Assembly: GCF_002250115.1 (NCBI RefSeq)
Contig: NZ_CP019985.1
Coordinates: 3,658,001-3,722,000 of the forward strand
DNA length: 64,000 nucleotides
Direction of reading: 5' to 3'
Source: Shouchella clausii
GTDB taxonomy: Bacteria; Bacillota; Bacilli; Bacillales; Bacillaceae_D
A program made the translations under genes and the position numbers. The notes beneath the pieces were generated by a model that saw only the letters and a program-made list of their open reading frames with translations, did not search any database and was not told where the DNA came from. Positions 53,846 through 62,041 of this stretch are shown here, piece after piece; the first letter of the stretch is position 1; every line of letters starts with the position of its first letter.

Positions 53846-54985
53846 ATGAAAAAAGTGACGCTCATTGCCACAACCACAATGGGGCTGGAAGCAATTGCTG
53901 CAAGGGAAGTACGCCAGCTTGGCTATGAAAACGTAACAGTTGAAAACGGCCGTGTGTTGTTTGAAGCAGCAGTTGAAGCGATTCCAAGGGCAAATTTATG
54001 GCTGCGCACAGCGGATCGGATCAAAGTCCGCATTGGCGAATTTAAAGCCATGACATTTGATGAATTGTTTGAGAAAACAAAGGCGCTCCCGTGGGCGGAT
54101 TTGTTGCCGCCTCATGCGGAATTCCCTGTTATTGGGCGCTCCGTCAAATCAAAGCTATTTAGCGTTTCAGATTGCCAAGCGATTGTAAAGAAAGCAGTCG
54201 TCGAAAACTTGAAAAAACGTTATAAACGTAGCTGGTTTGATGAAAATGGGCCGCTATACCGTATAGAAGTAGCGTTATTAAAAGATGTAGCTACATTAAC
54301 ATTAGATGCAAGCGGAACAGGTTTGCATAAGCGGGGGTACCGTGTTTTACATAATCAGGCGCCGTTAAAAGAGACGCTCGCTGCGGCGATGATCCAATTA
54401 ACAACATGGACGAAAGACCGTCCTTTCGCAGATCCTTTTTGCGGATCGGGGACGCTTGCGATCGAAGCAGCCATGATCGGTCAGAACATTGCGCCGGGGT
54501 TTAACCGTGACTTTGTATCTGAGGAGTGGCACTGGATTGGGGAAGAGCGATGGAGACAAGCACGTGAAGAGGTCGAAGATTTGGCTAATTATGACCAGCC
54601 TCTTGATATCATTGGATCAGATATTGACCACCGAGCCGTTGAACTAGCAAAGGGGAATGCACTGGAAGCAGGGTTAGGCGATGTGATCCAATTTAAACAA
54701 ATGCAAATGAAAGATTTTCGCCATAAGCGCCCATACGGAATTTTAGTTGGCAATCCCCCCTACGGCGAACGGTTAGGGGAGCGAAAAGAAGTTGAGCATT
54801 TGTACAAAGAAATGGGACAAGTCATGGCTTTACATGATACGTGGTCTGTTTATGTGTTAACTTCCCACGAGGAGTTTGAACAGCTATATGGCAAAAAAGC
54901 GAACAAAAAACGCAAACTTTATAACGGCAACATTAAAACAGACTTCTATCAATTTTTTGGGCCACGTCCACCAAAACAAGATTAG
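53846..54985 (+). CDS. ypsC: THUMP-domain 23S rRNA guanine-N2 methyltransferase (YpsC, RlmL type)
   Basis: A 379-aa methyltransferase. The N-terminal ferredoxin-like/THUMP region (~1-160) binds RNA. The Rossmann domain has FADPFCGSGTLAIEAAMIG (SAM motif I, ~190-208) and the catalytic NPPY motif (GNPPYGERLGE, ~310). This is the YpsC/RlmL type that modifies a guanine in 23S rRNA (G2445 in E. coli). The E. coli RlmK second domain is absent. The ATG follows AAAGGGG. Confidence 0.9.
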   Translation: MKKVTLIATTTMGLEAIAAREVRQLGYENVTVENGRVLFEAAVEAIPRANLWLRTADRIKVRIGEFKAMTFDELFEKTKALPWADLLPPHAEFPVIGRSVKSKLFSVSDCQAIVKKAVVENLKKRYKRSWFDENGPLYRIEVALLKDVATLTLDASGTGLHKRGYRVLHNQAPLKETLAAAMIQLTTWTKDRPFADPFCGSGTLAIEAAMIGQNIAPGFNRDFVSEEWHWIGEERWRQAREEVEDLANYDQPLDIIGSDIDHRAVELAKGNALEAGLGDVIQFKQMQMKDFRHKRPYGILVGNPPYGERLGERKEVEHLYKEMGQVMALHDTWSVYVLTSHEEFEQLYGKKANKKRKLYNGNIKTDFYQFFGPRPPKQD

Positions 54986-54991
54986 TTTTAC

Positions 54992-55020
54992 CGAAAGCCC
55001 GCGCATAAGCGGGCTTTTCG
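54992..55020 (+). terminator. Terminator after ypsC
   Basis: CGAAAGCCCGC, 6-base loop, GCGGGCTTTTCG. Confidence 0.8.
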
Positions 55021-55048
55021 ATACGAAGACTTATCAGGGAGGAACAAG

Positions 55049-56032
55049 ATGAAAATAGGAACGATTGGCACTGGCTCGATTGTAGATTTATTTTTAACCG
55101 CTTTAAAAGACATAGACGGGGCTGAATGTGTTGCCATGTACTCCCGTAAAGAAGAAACAGCGAGGCCATTAGCTGAGAAACACAAAATAACGACGATCTA
55201 CACTGATTTAGCAAACATGTTAGCTGACCCAGCAATTGACTTTATTTACGTAGCCTCGCCAAACAGTTTCCATTTTAGCCATACGTACCAGGCATTACAA
55301 AATGGAAAACACGTTATCTGTGAAAAGCCATTTACGTCGACCGTACGAGAATCAGAACGAGTAATGGAACTTGCTCGCAAAAAACAATTAATGGTGTTCG
55401 AAGCGATTACAACGATTCATTTGCCAAATTATCAACTTATTAAAGAACAGATTGGCAAATTGGGCCAGCTTAAGCTTATTCAATGCAATTATAGTCAATA
55501 TTCTAGCCGCTATGATCTCCTAAAGGCTGGTGAAACCCCAAATGTGTTTAATCCGCAATTTTCTGGCGGTGCATTAGCCGATATCAATATTTACAATCTT
55601 CATTTTGTCCTTCATTTATTTGGAGCGCCTGAGTCAGTTGCCTATACTGCAAACAAACATCCAAATGGAATAGACACTTCAGGAGTCGTCGTATTAAAAT
55701 ACCGTGATTTTGTCGCTGAGTGTGTGGGCGCTAAAGATACAAGAAGCAAAAATTTTGTTTTGATACAAGGAGAAAAAGGGTACATTCATGTTGAAAATGG
55801 CGCAAATGGGTGCCGCAATGTGAGTGTGCATTTACAAGACCAAGTAATCGATTTGAATGAACAAACGAGTAGTAACCTGATGTATTACGAACTTCTTGCA
55901 TTCAAAGATATCTATGACAAACAGCAATATAACCGTTGTGAAGAATTACTAAAGCATTCTTACTCTGTTATGCAAGTATTTGAAAAAGCAAGACAGTCGG
56001 CAAATATTGTTTTTGCGGCTGATCAGCAATAA
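55049..56032 (+). CDS. Gfo/Idh/MocA-family oxidoreductase
   Basis: A 327-aa NAD(P)-dependent oxidoreductase. The N-terminal Rossmann motif is GTIGTGSIVDLF and the family EKP motif is ICEKPFTSTVRE (~residues 91-102). The C-terminal domain carries the alpha/beta sheet with FSGGALADINIYNLH. It resembles the YulF/dehydrogenase subgroup acting on sugars or inositol-like substrates; the substrate is not known. The ATG follows AGGGAGG. It is monocistronic, ending before a ~400-base non-coding stretch. Confidence 0.85.
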   Translation: MKIGTIGTGSIVDLFLTALKDIDGAECVAMYSRKEETARPLAEKHKITTIYTDLANMLADPAIDFIYVASPNSFHFSHTYQALQNGKHVICEKPFTSTVRESERVMELARKKQLMVFEAITTIHLPNYQLIKEQIGKLGQLKLIQCNYSQYSSRYDLLKAGETPNVFNPQFSGGALADINIYNLHFVLHLFGAPESVAYTANKHPNGIDTSGVVVLKYRDFVAECVGAKDTRSKNFVLIQGEKGYIHVENGANGCRNVSVHLQDQVIDLNEQTSSNLMYYELLAFKDIYDKQQYNRCEELLKHSYSVMQVFEKARQSANIVFAADQQ

Positions 56033-56429
56033 ACAGGATTAGGACTTATTCCAGCCGATAGCGCCTACTTCAACAACGATAAGAGGCGTCGTCGGCTATT
56101 TGTGTGAATAAAAGTGGCAAGCTATTTTTCCATATACCTGCTCGATAGGACCATCGCAGAATTTCCTTCGTAATGCCTTACTTTTTTACAATCTGTTCAC
56201 AGGTACTGCCTTAAAGGATAGCGGTTCGTTTCCGATATAAAAGGGGAGTGTGGTTTAAACATGACCAAATGAGGTGTAATGAAGGTGGTGTATACAAAGA
56301 TTTAATTACCATAAGAAATAATATGTAAATAAGTTCGGCAATGACCCCCACTTATCTTGGGCGTTACATGTGTCGAGATTTGTTTGATAGGTACCAATGA
56401 AGCTGTAGAAGTGCGTAGGGGGAGTATGA
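56033..56429 (+). other. Non-coding stretch before the TPP enzyme gene
   Basis: No gene is supported here. Near 56060-56100 an interrupted hairpin (GCCGA...GCGCC with GGCG...TCGGC) may be a weak terminator for the oxidoreductase gene. At 56323-56369 there is a nested inverted repeat: ATGTAA then ATAAGT on the left, ACTTAT then TTACAT on the right. It is the best candidate for a regulatory element of the downstream operon. No clear sigma-A promoter was found. Confidence 0.5.
56323..56369 (+). repeat. Nested inverted repeat upstream of the TPP enzyme operon
   Basis: ATGTAA-ATAAGT (56323-56334) mirrors ACTTAT (56350-56355) and TTACAT (56364-56369), with an 8-base bulge on the right arm. It lies 60 bases before the coding start and could be an operator or an RNA leader structure. 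Confidence 0.45.
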
Positions 56430-58064
56430 ATGCCAAAAGTTGCGTCAATGATGGTGAAATTTATGAAGGAAAAAGGTTGCGAGACGGTTTTTGGCGTTCC
56501 TGGAAAACCGGTTGTTCCACTGATCTTGGCAATGGAGGAAAGTGGAATATCGTTTGTCCTGGCTAGACATGAAGGTGGCGCAGGCTTTATGGCTACTGGA
56601 TATGCCTTGCAAACAGGTGGACTAGGAGTGGCAATCGGGACGTCTGGTCCAGGGGGCACAAACATGATCACTGCGGCTGCCCAGGCCCAAGCCTTCCATG
56701 CGCCCGTTTTATTCATTACAGGACATCCGCCACTTTCACAATCAGGGATGGCGCTTGGCCAGGATTCAAGCATGTTTGGCACTGACTTAGTAGCTTTGTT
56801 CAAGCCTGTAACAAAATTCAGCGCGAAAGTCGAAAGCAAAGGAATGCTCAAACGCTATTTACAGCATGCGGAAGAGCAGGCGTTGACCGGAGCAAAAGGG
56901 CCGGTCCATTTGTCCGTTCCGTTGGATATTTTGATTGAGGAAGTGGACGAATTTACGCTTTCTCGTTTACCGGTGCAAGACCATCTACGCTCAGGAAACA
57001 TTCAACTAGCAATTAAAGCATTAAATAGAGCAAAACGTCCACTCATGTTAGTTGGAAAAGGGGCCCATCTTTCTGGTGCTTATAAGGAAGTTGAACAAGT
57101 AGCAGAAAAGTGGAGTATACCTGTTGTGACGACTCCTGGTGGAAAAGGGACGTTTGTGACCGATCATCCTCTTTCTCTTGGCAGTCTCGGATTAGGCGGT
57201 ACAGAAGGAGCTGCTGCTTATGTAAAAGATAAGCAGATTGACCTGCTTCTTGTAGTAGGCTCAAAACTAAGCGATATGTCAACAGTAGGGCTTACAGCAG
57301 GAGGAATGCCAAGTCAAGTGCTCCATTTTGATTATCAAGGGCTGTTTGTCGGGAAATCGCTGCCTGCTGATACGCTGTTTGTCCAAGGAGACGCCAAAAT
57401 CAATTTACAGCAACTGCTGCTTGAGGCAAAGGAATTTCCACAACGGCAACAGGTTGATTTGCGAGAGTACAGAGACAGGAACCGCGCGCCAGTCGATGTT
57501 TGTGATCGACTTTCTACCGCGCAAATAATGGGCGTACTTCGGGAAGTGCTGCCAGCAGACACCGTTGTTTATGGAGATGACGGCAGCCATACGTTTTATG
57601 CAATTAAGCATTTTCGAACATTGGTTCCGGGAACGTTTTACTTCGATGATGTGTTTGGTGCAATGGGCCATGCGATCGGTCTTTCAATAGGGGCAAAGCT
57701 GGCTCAGCCTCAACAACCAATTGCTTGTTTTACTGGAGATGGCTGCTTATACATGCACGGGACAGAAATAGCCACAGCAGTCGACCAAAAAGCGAATGTC
57801 ATATTCGTTGTCTTTAATAATGGCATGCTTGATATGGTTGATAAAGGAATGAAGCATAATTTAGGTCGGACAGCAGGAACAAGGTTTGAACAGGAAATCA
57901 ATGCTGCTCTATTTGCAGAATCTTTAGGGGCAAAAGGGTTTCGTTGCAAAACTGCGGCAGAAGTGAAAGAAGCGGTGCAGAAAGGTAACCAATTTGAGGG
58001 GCCAGTAGTGGTAGAAGTCATCGTCAGCAAAGAAGAGACGCCGCCAACGCTCGGACGAGGGTAA
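56430..58064 (+). CDS. Thiamine-diphosphate-dependent enzyme (acetolactate synthase-like)
   Basis: A 544-aa enzyme with the full Pyr, central and PP domains of the acetohydroxyacid synthase/decarboxylase family. The catalytic Glu is in ARHEGGAGFMATGYA (~residue 47). The central Rossmann region has RPLMLVGKGAHLSG. The TPP-Mg motif runs from GDGCLYMHG to VFNNG. The branched-chain AHAS small subunit is absent, and lengths fit a glyoxylate carboligase, sulfopyruvate or oxalyl-type decarboxylase, or catabolic ALS; I cannot choose. The ATG follows GGGGGAG. It heads a four-gene run. Confidence 0.82.
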   Translation: MPKVASMMVKFMKEKGCETVFGVPGKPVVPLILAMEESGISFVLARHEGGAGFMATGYALQTGGLGVAIGTSGPGGTNMITAAAQAQAFHAPVLFITGHPPLSQSGMALGQDSSMFGTDLVALFKPVTKFSAKVESKGMLKRYLQHAEEQALTGAKGPVHLSVPLDILIEEVDEFTLSRLPVQDHLRSGNIQLAIKALNRAKRPLMLVGKGAHLSGAYKEVEQVAEKWSIPVVTTPGGKGTFVTDHPLSLGSLGLGGTEGAAAYVKDKQIDLLLVVGSKLSDMSTVGLTAGGMPSQVLHFDYQGLFVGKSLPADTLFVQGDAKINLQQLLLEAKEFPQRQQVDLREYRDRNRAPVDVCDRLSTAQIMGVLREVLPADTVVYGDDGSHTFYAIKHFRTLVPGTFYFDDVFGAMGHAIGLSIGAKLAQPQQPIACFTGDGCLYMHGTEIATAVDQKANVIFVVFNNGMLDMVDKGMKHNLGRTAGTRFEQEINAALFAESLGAKGFRCKTAAEVKEAVQKGNQFEGPVVVEVIVSKEETPPTLGRG

Positions 58065-58081
58065 AGAAAGGAACTCAAACC

Positions 58082-58453
58082 ATGGAAAAAGCACAATTAG
58101 GATGGAAACAAATTGAAGAAATGGCGGGTGAAGCAGGGATCGAGGCGATGAAGGCAGTCGAAGCGTTTTCACCGCGCCTTGCGAAGCTAGCGCTTGAGTT
58201 TGGTTATGGCGATGTATATGCGGGAGAAGCACTTGACTTAAAACAACGGGCGTTAATTACGCTTTCTTCTTTAATTACACAAGGGGACCAAGGCAGGGGG
58301 CTAACCTATCATTACAAAGCAGCATTGCGTGTCGGGGTGTCAAAGGAAGAGATTTTGGAAGTCATTAATCATTGCAGTGCGTATGCCGGATTTCCAAAAG
58401 CAATCCATGCGTTATTTGTATTTAAGCAAGTATGTGATGAATACACACCATAG
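58082..58453 (+). CDS. Carboxymuconolactone decarboxylase-family protein
   Basis: A 123-aa AhpD/CMD-fold protein. The typical C-terminal motif ILEVINHCSAYAGFPKAIHAL has one Cys and the conserved His but not a CxxC, so it is of the decarboxylase type rather than AhpD peroxidase reductase. The helical N-terminal region has the usual LDLKQRALITLSSLI. The ATG follows AAAGGAACTC, 17 bases after the TPP enzyme stop, so the two are co-transcribed. It may act on a product of that enzyme. Confidence 0.82.
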   Translation: MEKAQLGWKQIEEMAGEAGIEAMKAVEAFSPRLAKLALEFGYGDVYAGEALDLKQRALITLSSLITQGDQGRGLTYHYKAALRVGVSKEEILEVINHCSAYAGFPKAIHALFVFKQVCDEYTP

Positions 58454-58516
58454 CAATTAGCCACATACCAAGGCTCGTTTTTCGGTTTTACAACATTTGA
58501 ATTGGGGGAAGCAAAA

Positions 58517-58894
58517 ATGGCAAAATTTGAAACGAAAATAAAAGGTGACGTTTTTTACTTCAAGTATTTGGAAATGGCTGCGACTGTGGAGGAAGCGAAA
58601 GAACAAGCTGCTTTTGTCAAAAGCGAACTAAGCAAGCCAGGCATAAAGAAATTCCTAAATGACAATAGCCATATTAAAACGGTTGCCAAACCAGAAGTGA
58701 GCGAAATATGGGGAGAATTAATGGAGTGGGTAGCCAGCAATGTTGATAAGAATGCCACAATTACGCCGAATGTTACATTGAAAATGCAGTTAAACCGCTT
58801 GTCAAAAAAGGCGGGAACGTATGAAAGCGTGCGGGCATTTACTGATTTAGACCAGGCACTTGCGTTTATTGGCGCTCCCGATTTTAAAATGTAA
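58517..58894 (+). CDS. Uncharacterised 125-aa protein, possibly STAS-like
   Basis: A 125-aa soluble protein with alternating strands and helices (KGDVFYFKYLEMAATVEEAKEQAAFVKSEL; final RAFTDLDQALAFIGAPDFKM). The last part resembles the end of SpoIIAA/STAS-type signalling domains, in which a residue-marked 'DLDQALAFI' helix closes the fold. This is an eye impression, not a family match. It sits between the CMD-like gene and a chemoreceptor gene, so a signalling role is a reasonable guess. The ATG at 58517 follows GGGGGAAG. Confidence 0.6.
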   Translation: MAKFETKIKGDVFYFKYLEMAATVEEAKEQAAFVKSELSKPGIKKFLNDNSHIKTVAKPEVSEIWGELMEWVASNVDKNATITPNVTLKMQLNRLSKKAGTYESVRAFTDLDQALAFIGAPDFKM

Positions 58895-58925
58895 ATGAGA
58901 AGATAGAAAGGCGCGGTTAGCAAAT

Positions 58926-60155
58926 ATGAAAAGAAAAAATTCAGTTTATAAGCAACTGCGAATTCGATTAGCTGGCTGCACCCTTATAGCGATGATTGTC
59001 CCGGTTGTCGTACTGGCAATTGCTGGGCAACTTAGTTATCCCTTTTCGTTTGCTCGTTTTGAACTGTGGGTGAGCCTTATAATTGCCGGAGGAATCACCG
59101 TGCTCCTTGCTGGCTATTTCTCCAAGCGCATGTTTGCCCCTTTAAAAAAAGCAGAACAACAGATCAATCTTGATGCAATTAAAGAAGGGAAAGCTGCGAG
59201 TCAGCTCGAGAAGCTGCTTGAGGCGCTTACGGTAAAAGACAATCAAGAAAAGAACAACCAGCTAACTGCAAAAACAACTACCGTTTCCGCACAATTGCAA
59301 GCATCTGCCGCTGAAACAAGCGAAGGGGTAGCGGAGATTGCAGAAGTGATGCAGGAAGTAGCGGCAGGCAACACAGGACAAGTAGAAGCTATCCAAAACG
59401 TGAACAGCACAGCTGCGGAAATTGTCTTTAACGTAAAAGAAGTATTAGAAAGCACGGAATTTGTCGCCCAATCTTCGCAAACCGCTTTAACTCATACTAA
59501 AAACGGGAACAAAGCCGTCGAAAATATTGCAGCCCAAATTGATCTGATTGGTGATCATGTCCAGCATTCCCACGAAGTCATTCGTGAGCTTGGAAAAAAG
59601 ACAGAGCAAATTGAACAGATTCTGACATTTATTATCGGGATTTCGAAACAAACCAATTTGCTAGCCCTTAATGCCGAAATTGAAGCAGCGCGGGCAGGCG
59701 AACATGGAAGGGGATTTGCTGTGGTCGCCAACGAAGTACGATCATTAGCAGAACAAACAAATGTAGCGACAAGCGATATTCAAGAGATCATTTCTGAAAT
59801 TCATCAGCAAAGCAGACAAGCAGCCGAAGTGATTGAAAAAAGCACAGTTTCTGTGGAAGACGGAATAACGATGAGCCGTGAAGTTGGCACTGTCTTTAAA
59901 GACATTTACGACAATGCTCTTGAAGTCGATGAGTTTATCCAAGATGTCTCAGAATCTATTCGCGACGTCTCTAGCCATATGGACCGCATTTCGGGCACGA
60001 TTGCTGATATTTCTGCGATAGCGGCACAAGCAAATGGCAGCATACAACATGTAGCGGCAGTAGTGGAAGAACTGAGCGCATCGATGCAAGAAATCTCTGC
60101 TTCAGCGACTGTTTTAACAGATGTTGTTTACGAACTCGATACGCAGTTAACTTAA
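58926..60155 (+). CDS. Methyl-accepting chemotaxis protein without a large sensor domain
   Basis: A 409-aa MCP-like protein. Two adjacent membrane spans (~15-35 and ~44-62) enclose only a short outside loop. There is no ligand-binding domain and no clear HAMP. The cytoplasmic signalling tip is intact: [37 protein letters not shown] (~residues 240-275). It may sense the membrane, or take input from a partner such as the 125-aa protein upstream. It ends the four-gene run; its terminator is at 60166-60200. Confidence 0.88.
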   Translation: MKRKNSVYKQLRIRLAGCTLIAMIVPVVVLAIAGQLSYPFSFARFELWVSLIIAGGITVLLAGYFSKRMFAPLKKAEQQINLDAIKEGKAASQLEKLLEALTVKDNQEKNNQLTAKTTTVSAQLQASAAETSEGVAEIAEVMQEVAAGNTGQVEAIQNVNSTAAEIVFNVKEVLESTEFVAQSSQTALTHTKNGNKAVENIAAQIDLIGDHVQHSHEVIRELGKKTEQIEQILTFIIGISKQTNLLALNAEIEAARAGEHGRGFAVVANEVRSLAEQTNVATSDIQEIISEIHQQSRQAAEVIEKSTVSVEDGITMSREVGTVFKDIYDNALEVDEFIQDVSESIRDVSSHMDRISGTIADISAIAAQANGSIQHVAAVVEELSASMQEISASATVLTDVVYELDTQLT

Positions 60156-60165
60156 TGAATGAATT

Positions 60166-60200
60166 GGCGACAGCCCTTTATCGGTGCTGTTGCCGTTTTT
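60166..60200 (+). terminator. Terminator after the chemoreceptor gene
   Basis: GGCGACAGC (60166-60174) pairs with GCTGTTGCC (60186-60194), then GTTTTT. Confidence 0.8.
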
Positions 60201-60246
60201 AGTTGGCTATTTTGCATGAAAAAGTTTCCTTAGGTCAATTTTTTTG

Positions 60247-60275
60247 TTTACAGTAAAAATATGATTCGTTATAAT
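60247..60275 (+). promoter_or_regulatory. Sigma-A promoter of small RNA candidate 1
   Basis: TTTACA (60247-60252), 17 bases, TATAAT (60270-60275). No coding gene of normal size follows before a terminator. Confidence 0.78.
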
Positions 60276-60281
60276 GCAGTT

Positions 60282-60347
60282 ATCTCCCTTCTTTCTGGTA
60301 GTGGGGTGAGCCATGATTGGAGCTGACTTTTGGTCAGCTCCTTTTTT
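60282..60347 (+). ncRNA. Small RNA candidate 1 (about 65 nt, promoter plus terminator)
   Basis: The predicted transcript runs from the promoter at 60247-60275 to a strong terminator (GGAGCTGAC 60319-60327, GTCAGCTCC 60333-60341, then six T). The 5' part is an unpaired pyrimidine-rich stretch (TTATCTCCCTTCTTTC), as found in base-pairing small RNAs that mask ribosome sites. A 15-codon frame from ATG 60313 overlaps the terminator and ends at TAG 60358-60360; GGGGTGAG lies too close to it to be convincing. Confidence 0.55.
60319..60347 (+). terminator. Terminator of small RNA candidate 1
   Basis: A perfect 9-bp GC-rich stem with a 5-base loop and six T. Confidence 0.88.
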
Positions 60348-60382
60348 AAAGGCATTTTAGAGAGGATAGTACGAAAAAGGAC

Positions 60383-60412
60383 TTGACAACGAGAATGATA
60401 TTCATTATCATT
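60383..60412 (+). promoter_or_regulatory. Promoter with overlapping Fur box
   Basis: TTGACA (60383-60388), 17 bases, TATCAT (60406-60411). The 19 bases 60391-60409 match the Fur box consensus GATAATGATAATCATTATC at 17 positions and cover the spacer and the -10. Iron-loaded Fur would block this promoter. Confidence 0.85.
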
Positions 60413-60417
60413 TGATT

Positions 60418-60488
60418 TGTAAGATCCCCCTTATCCCTTTTCAAAATTTTCCTTTGAAGCCTTTGCCATTGTGGCAAAGGCTTTTTTT
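60418..60488 (+). ncRNA. fsrA: Fur-controlled small RNA, probable FsrA counterpart
   Basis: A ~71-nt transcript is predicted between the Fur-controlled promoter and a terminator (GCCTTTGCC 60459-60467, GGCAAAGGC 60473-60481, seven T). The single-stranded 5' region contains two C-rich blocks (ATCCCCCTTATCCC). FsrA of B. subtilis is a Fur-repressed RNA of similar size with C-rich single-stranded stretches that silences iron-rich enzymes by pairing to ribosome sites. The assignment rests on this architecture; I could not align it to a reference. Confidence 0.72.
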
Positions 60489-60509
60489 GCTTGCAGAATC
60501 CATTTTCCA

Positions 60510-62041
60510 GCCTGTCGACAAAGTCTCGGTTTTCCCGAGACAGTCGACAGGCTTTTTTGTACAATAAAAAAGAGAAAAAGGGTACGGGGTGAGAGGAAAC
60601 ATGTTGTCCAAACAGCTGGAAGATAAACGGATGCAGATGGAGATGGTCTGGATTGAAAAGCTGGTGCCAGAGGATCATCTCGTTCGGAAGCTTGATGCGG
60701 CGATTGACTTTGATTTCATTTATGACCTTGTCGAAGACCTTTATTCAAAAGACAGGGGCCGGCCGAGTGTCGATCCCGTGGTGTTAATCAAAATGGTTTT
60801 CATTCAATACATCTTTGGGATTCGTTCGATGCGCCAAACGATTAAAGAAATCGAAACCAATGTGGCCTACCGTTGGTTTTTAGGATTTGGCTTTGAGGAC
60901 AAGATTCCCCACTTTTCTACGTTTGGGAAGAACTACGTTCGTCGTTTCCGGGACAGTGACGTGTTTGAACAACTCTTTTATCGGATTCTGAAACAAGCTA
61001 TGGACAAAGGATTTGTGAGTCCAGAGGTGGCTTTTATCGACTCGACTTCCATTAAAGCCAACGCCAATAAACGAAAGCATCGTAAAAAGGTCGTACGCAC
61101 CGAGACGCGTGCCTATCAAAACCAACTAGAAGAAGAAATCAATGGGGAACGGGTGAAAAACGGAAAAAAGCCCCTGCCTCCCTCGAAAAAAGATCCTACG
61201 AGGGAGGTCAAGGAGAGTACCACGGATCCTGAGAGCGGTTATTACGTCAAAAGCGAGCGGGAAAAGATGTTTGCCTACAGTTTCCATACCGCTTGTGATG
61301 CCAATGGATTTGTTTTAGGTACGATCGTAAAACCGGGGAATGTCCACGACAGCCAAGTATTCCACGAACTGTTTGACCAATTGAAAGACAAGGTGTGCCG
61401 ACCGAAGGTCGCCGCTGTGGATGCGGGCTATAAAACGCCTGCCATTGCCAAAAAACTTCAAGAAGAAGGCGTTCATCCGGTTATGCCGTATAAACGCCCG
61501 ATGACCCCTAAAGGCTATATCCGAAAAAACGAGTTTGTCTATGATGAATACTACGATTGTTTTCTCTGCCCACAAAACCAGGTGCTTTCTTACCGAACGA
61601 CGAATCGAGAGGGGTACCGGGAATATGTCTCCGACCCTCGGATTTGTGAGACGTGCCCACTGCTCGCTCAATGTACAAAGAGCCAAAACCACCAAAAGCT
61701 CGTTCTTCGCCATATTTGGCAAGATGCTCTGGATGAGGCAGAACATCTGAGGCATACGGAACGGAACCGAGACATCTATGCCAAGCGAAAAGAAACGATT
61801 GAGCGTGTCTTTGCCGATCTGAAACAGAAGCATGGTCTGCGTTGGACCAACCTGAAAGGGTTGGAAAAAAATGCAATGCAGGCGATGCTTGTTTTCGCTG
61901 CGATGAACTTGAAAAAATTAGCCACCTGGAGTTGGAGGAAGAACACCCCTCCAACTTCAAAGTCTCCAAAGTCCACCCACCTTTTTATCATCAACAAAAC
62001 GCCTTTGAGAATCATTTTCTCAAAGGCGTTTTGTCTACGCT
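60510..62041 (+). mobile_element. IS1182-family insertion sequence
   Basis: An IS element of about 1.5 kb with one transposase gene. Bounds are approximate. Both ends carry a long hairpin with terminator character. The left one is GCCTGTCGAC/GTCGACAGGC with GTCTCGG/CCGAGAC at 60510-60552, then T residues. The right one is AACGCCTTTGAGAA/TTCTCAAAGGCGTT at ~61998-62030, then GTCTACGC. A short shared end sequence GT(C/A)GACAAA (60514-60522 and, inverted, 62030-62038) may be the core of the terminal repeat. Such hairpins shield the transposase gene from outside transcription. No clear target duplication was found. Confidence 0.75.

Noticed and set aside
56306-56851. 181-codon minus-strand frame at the start of the TPP enzyme gene
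   Set aside because: Antisense to conserved TPP enzyme sequence; Pro/Ser-rich shadow.
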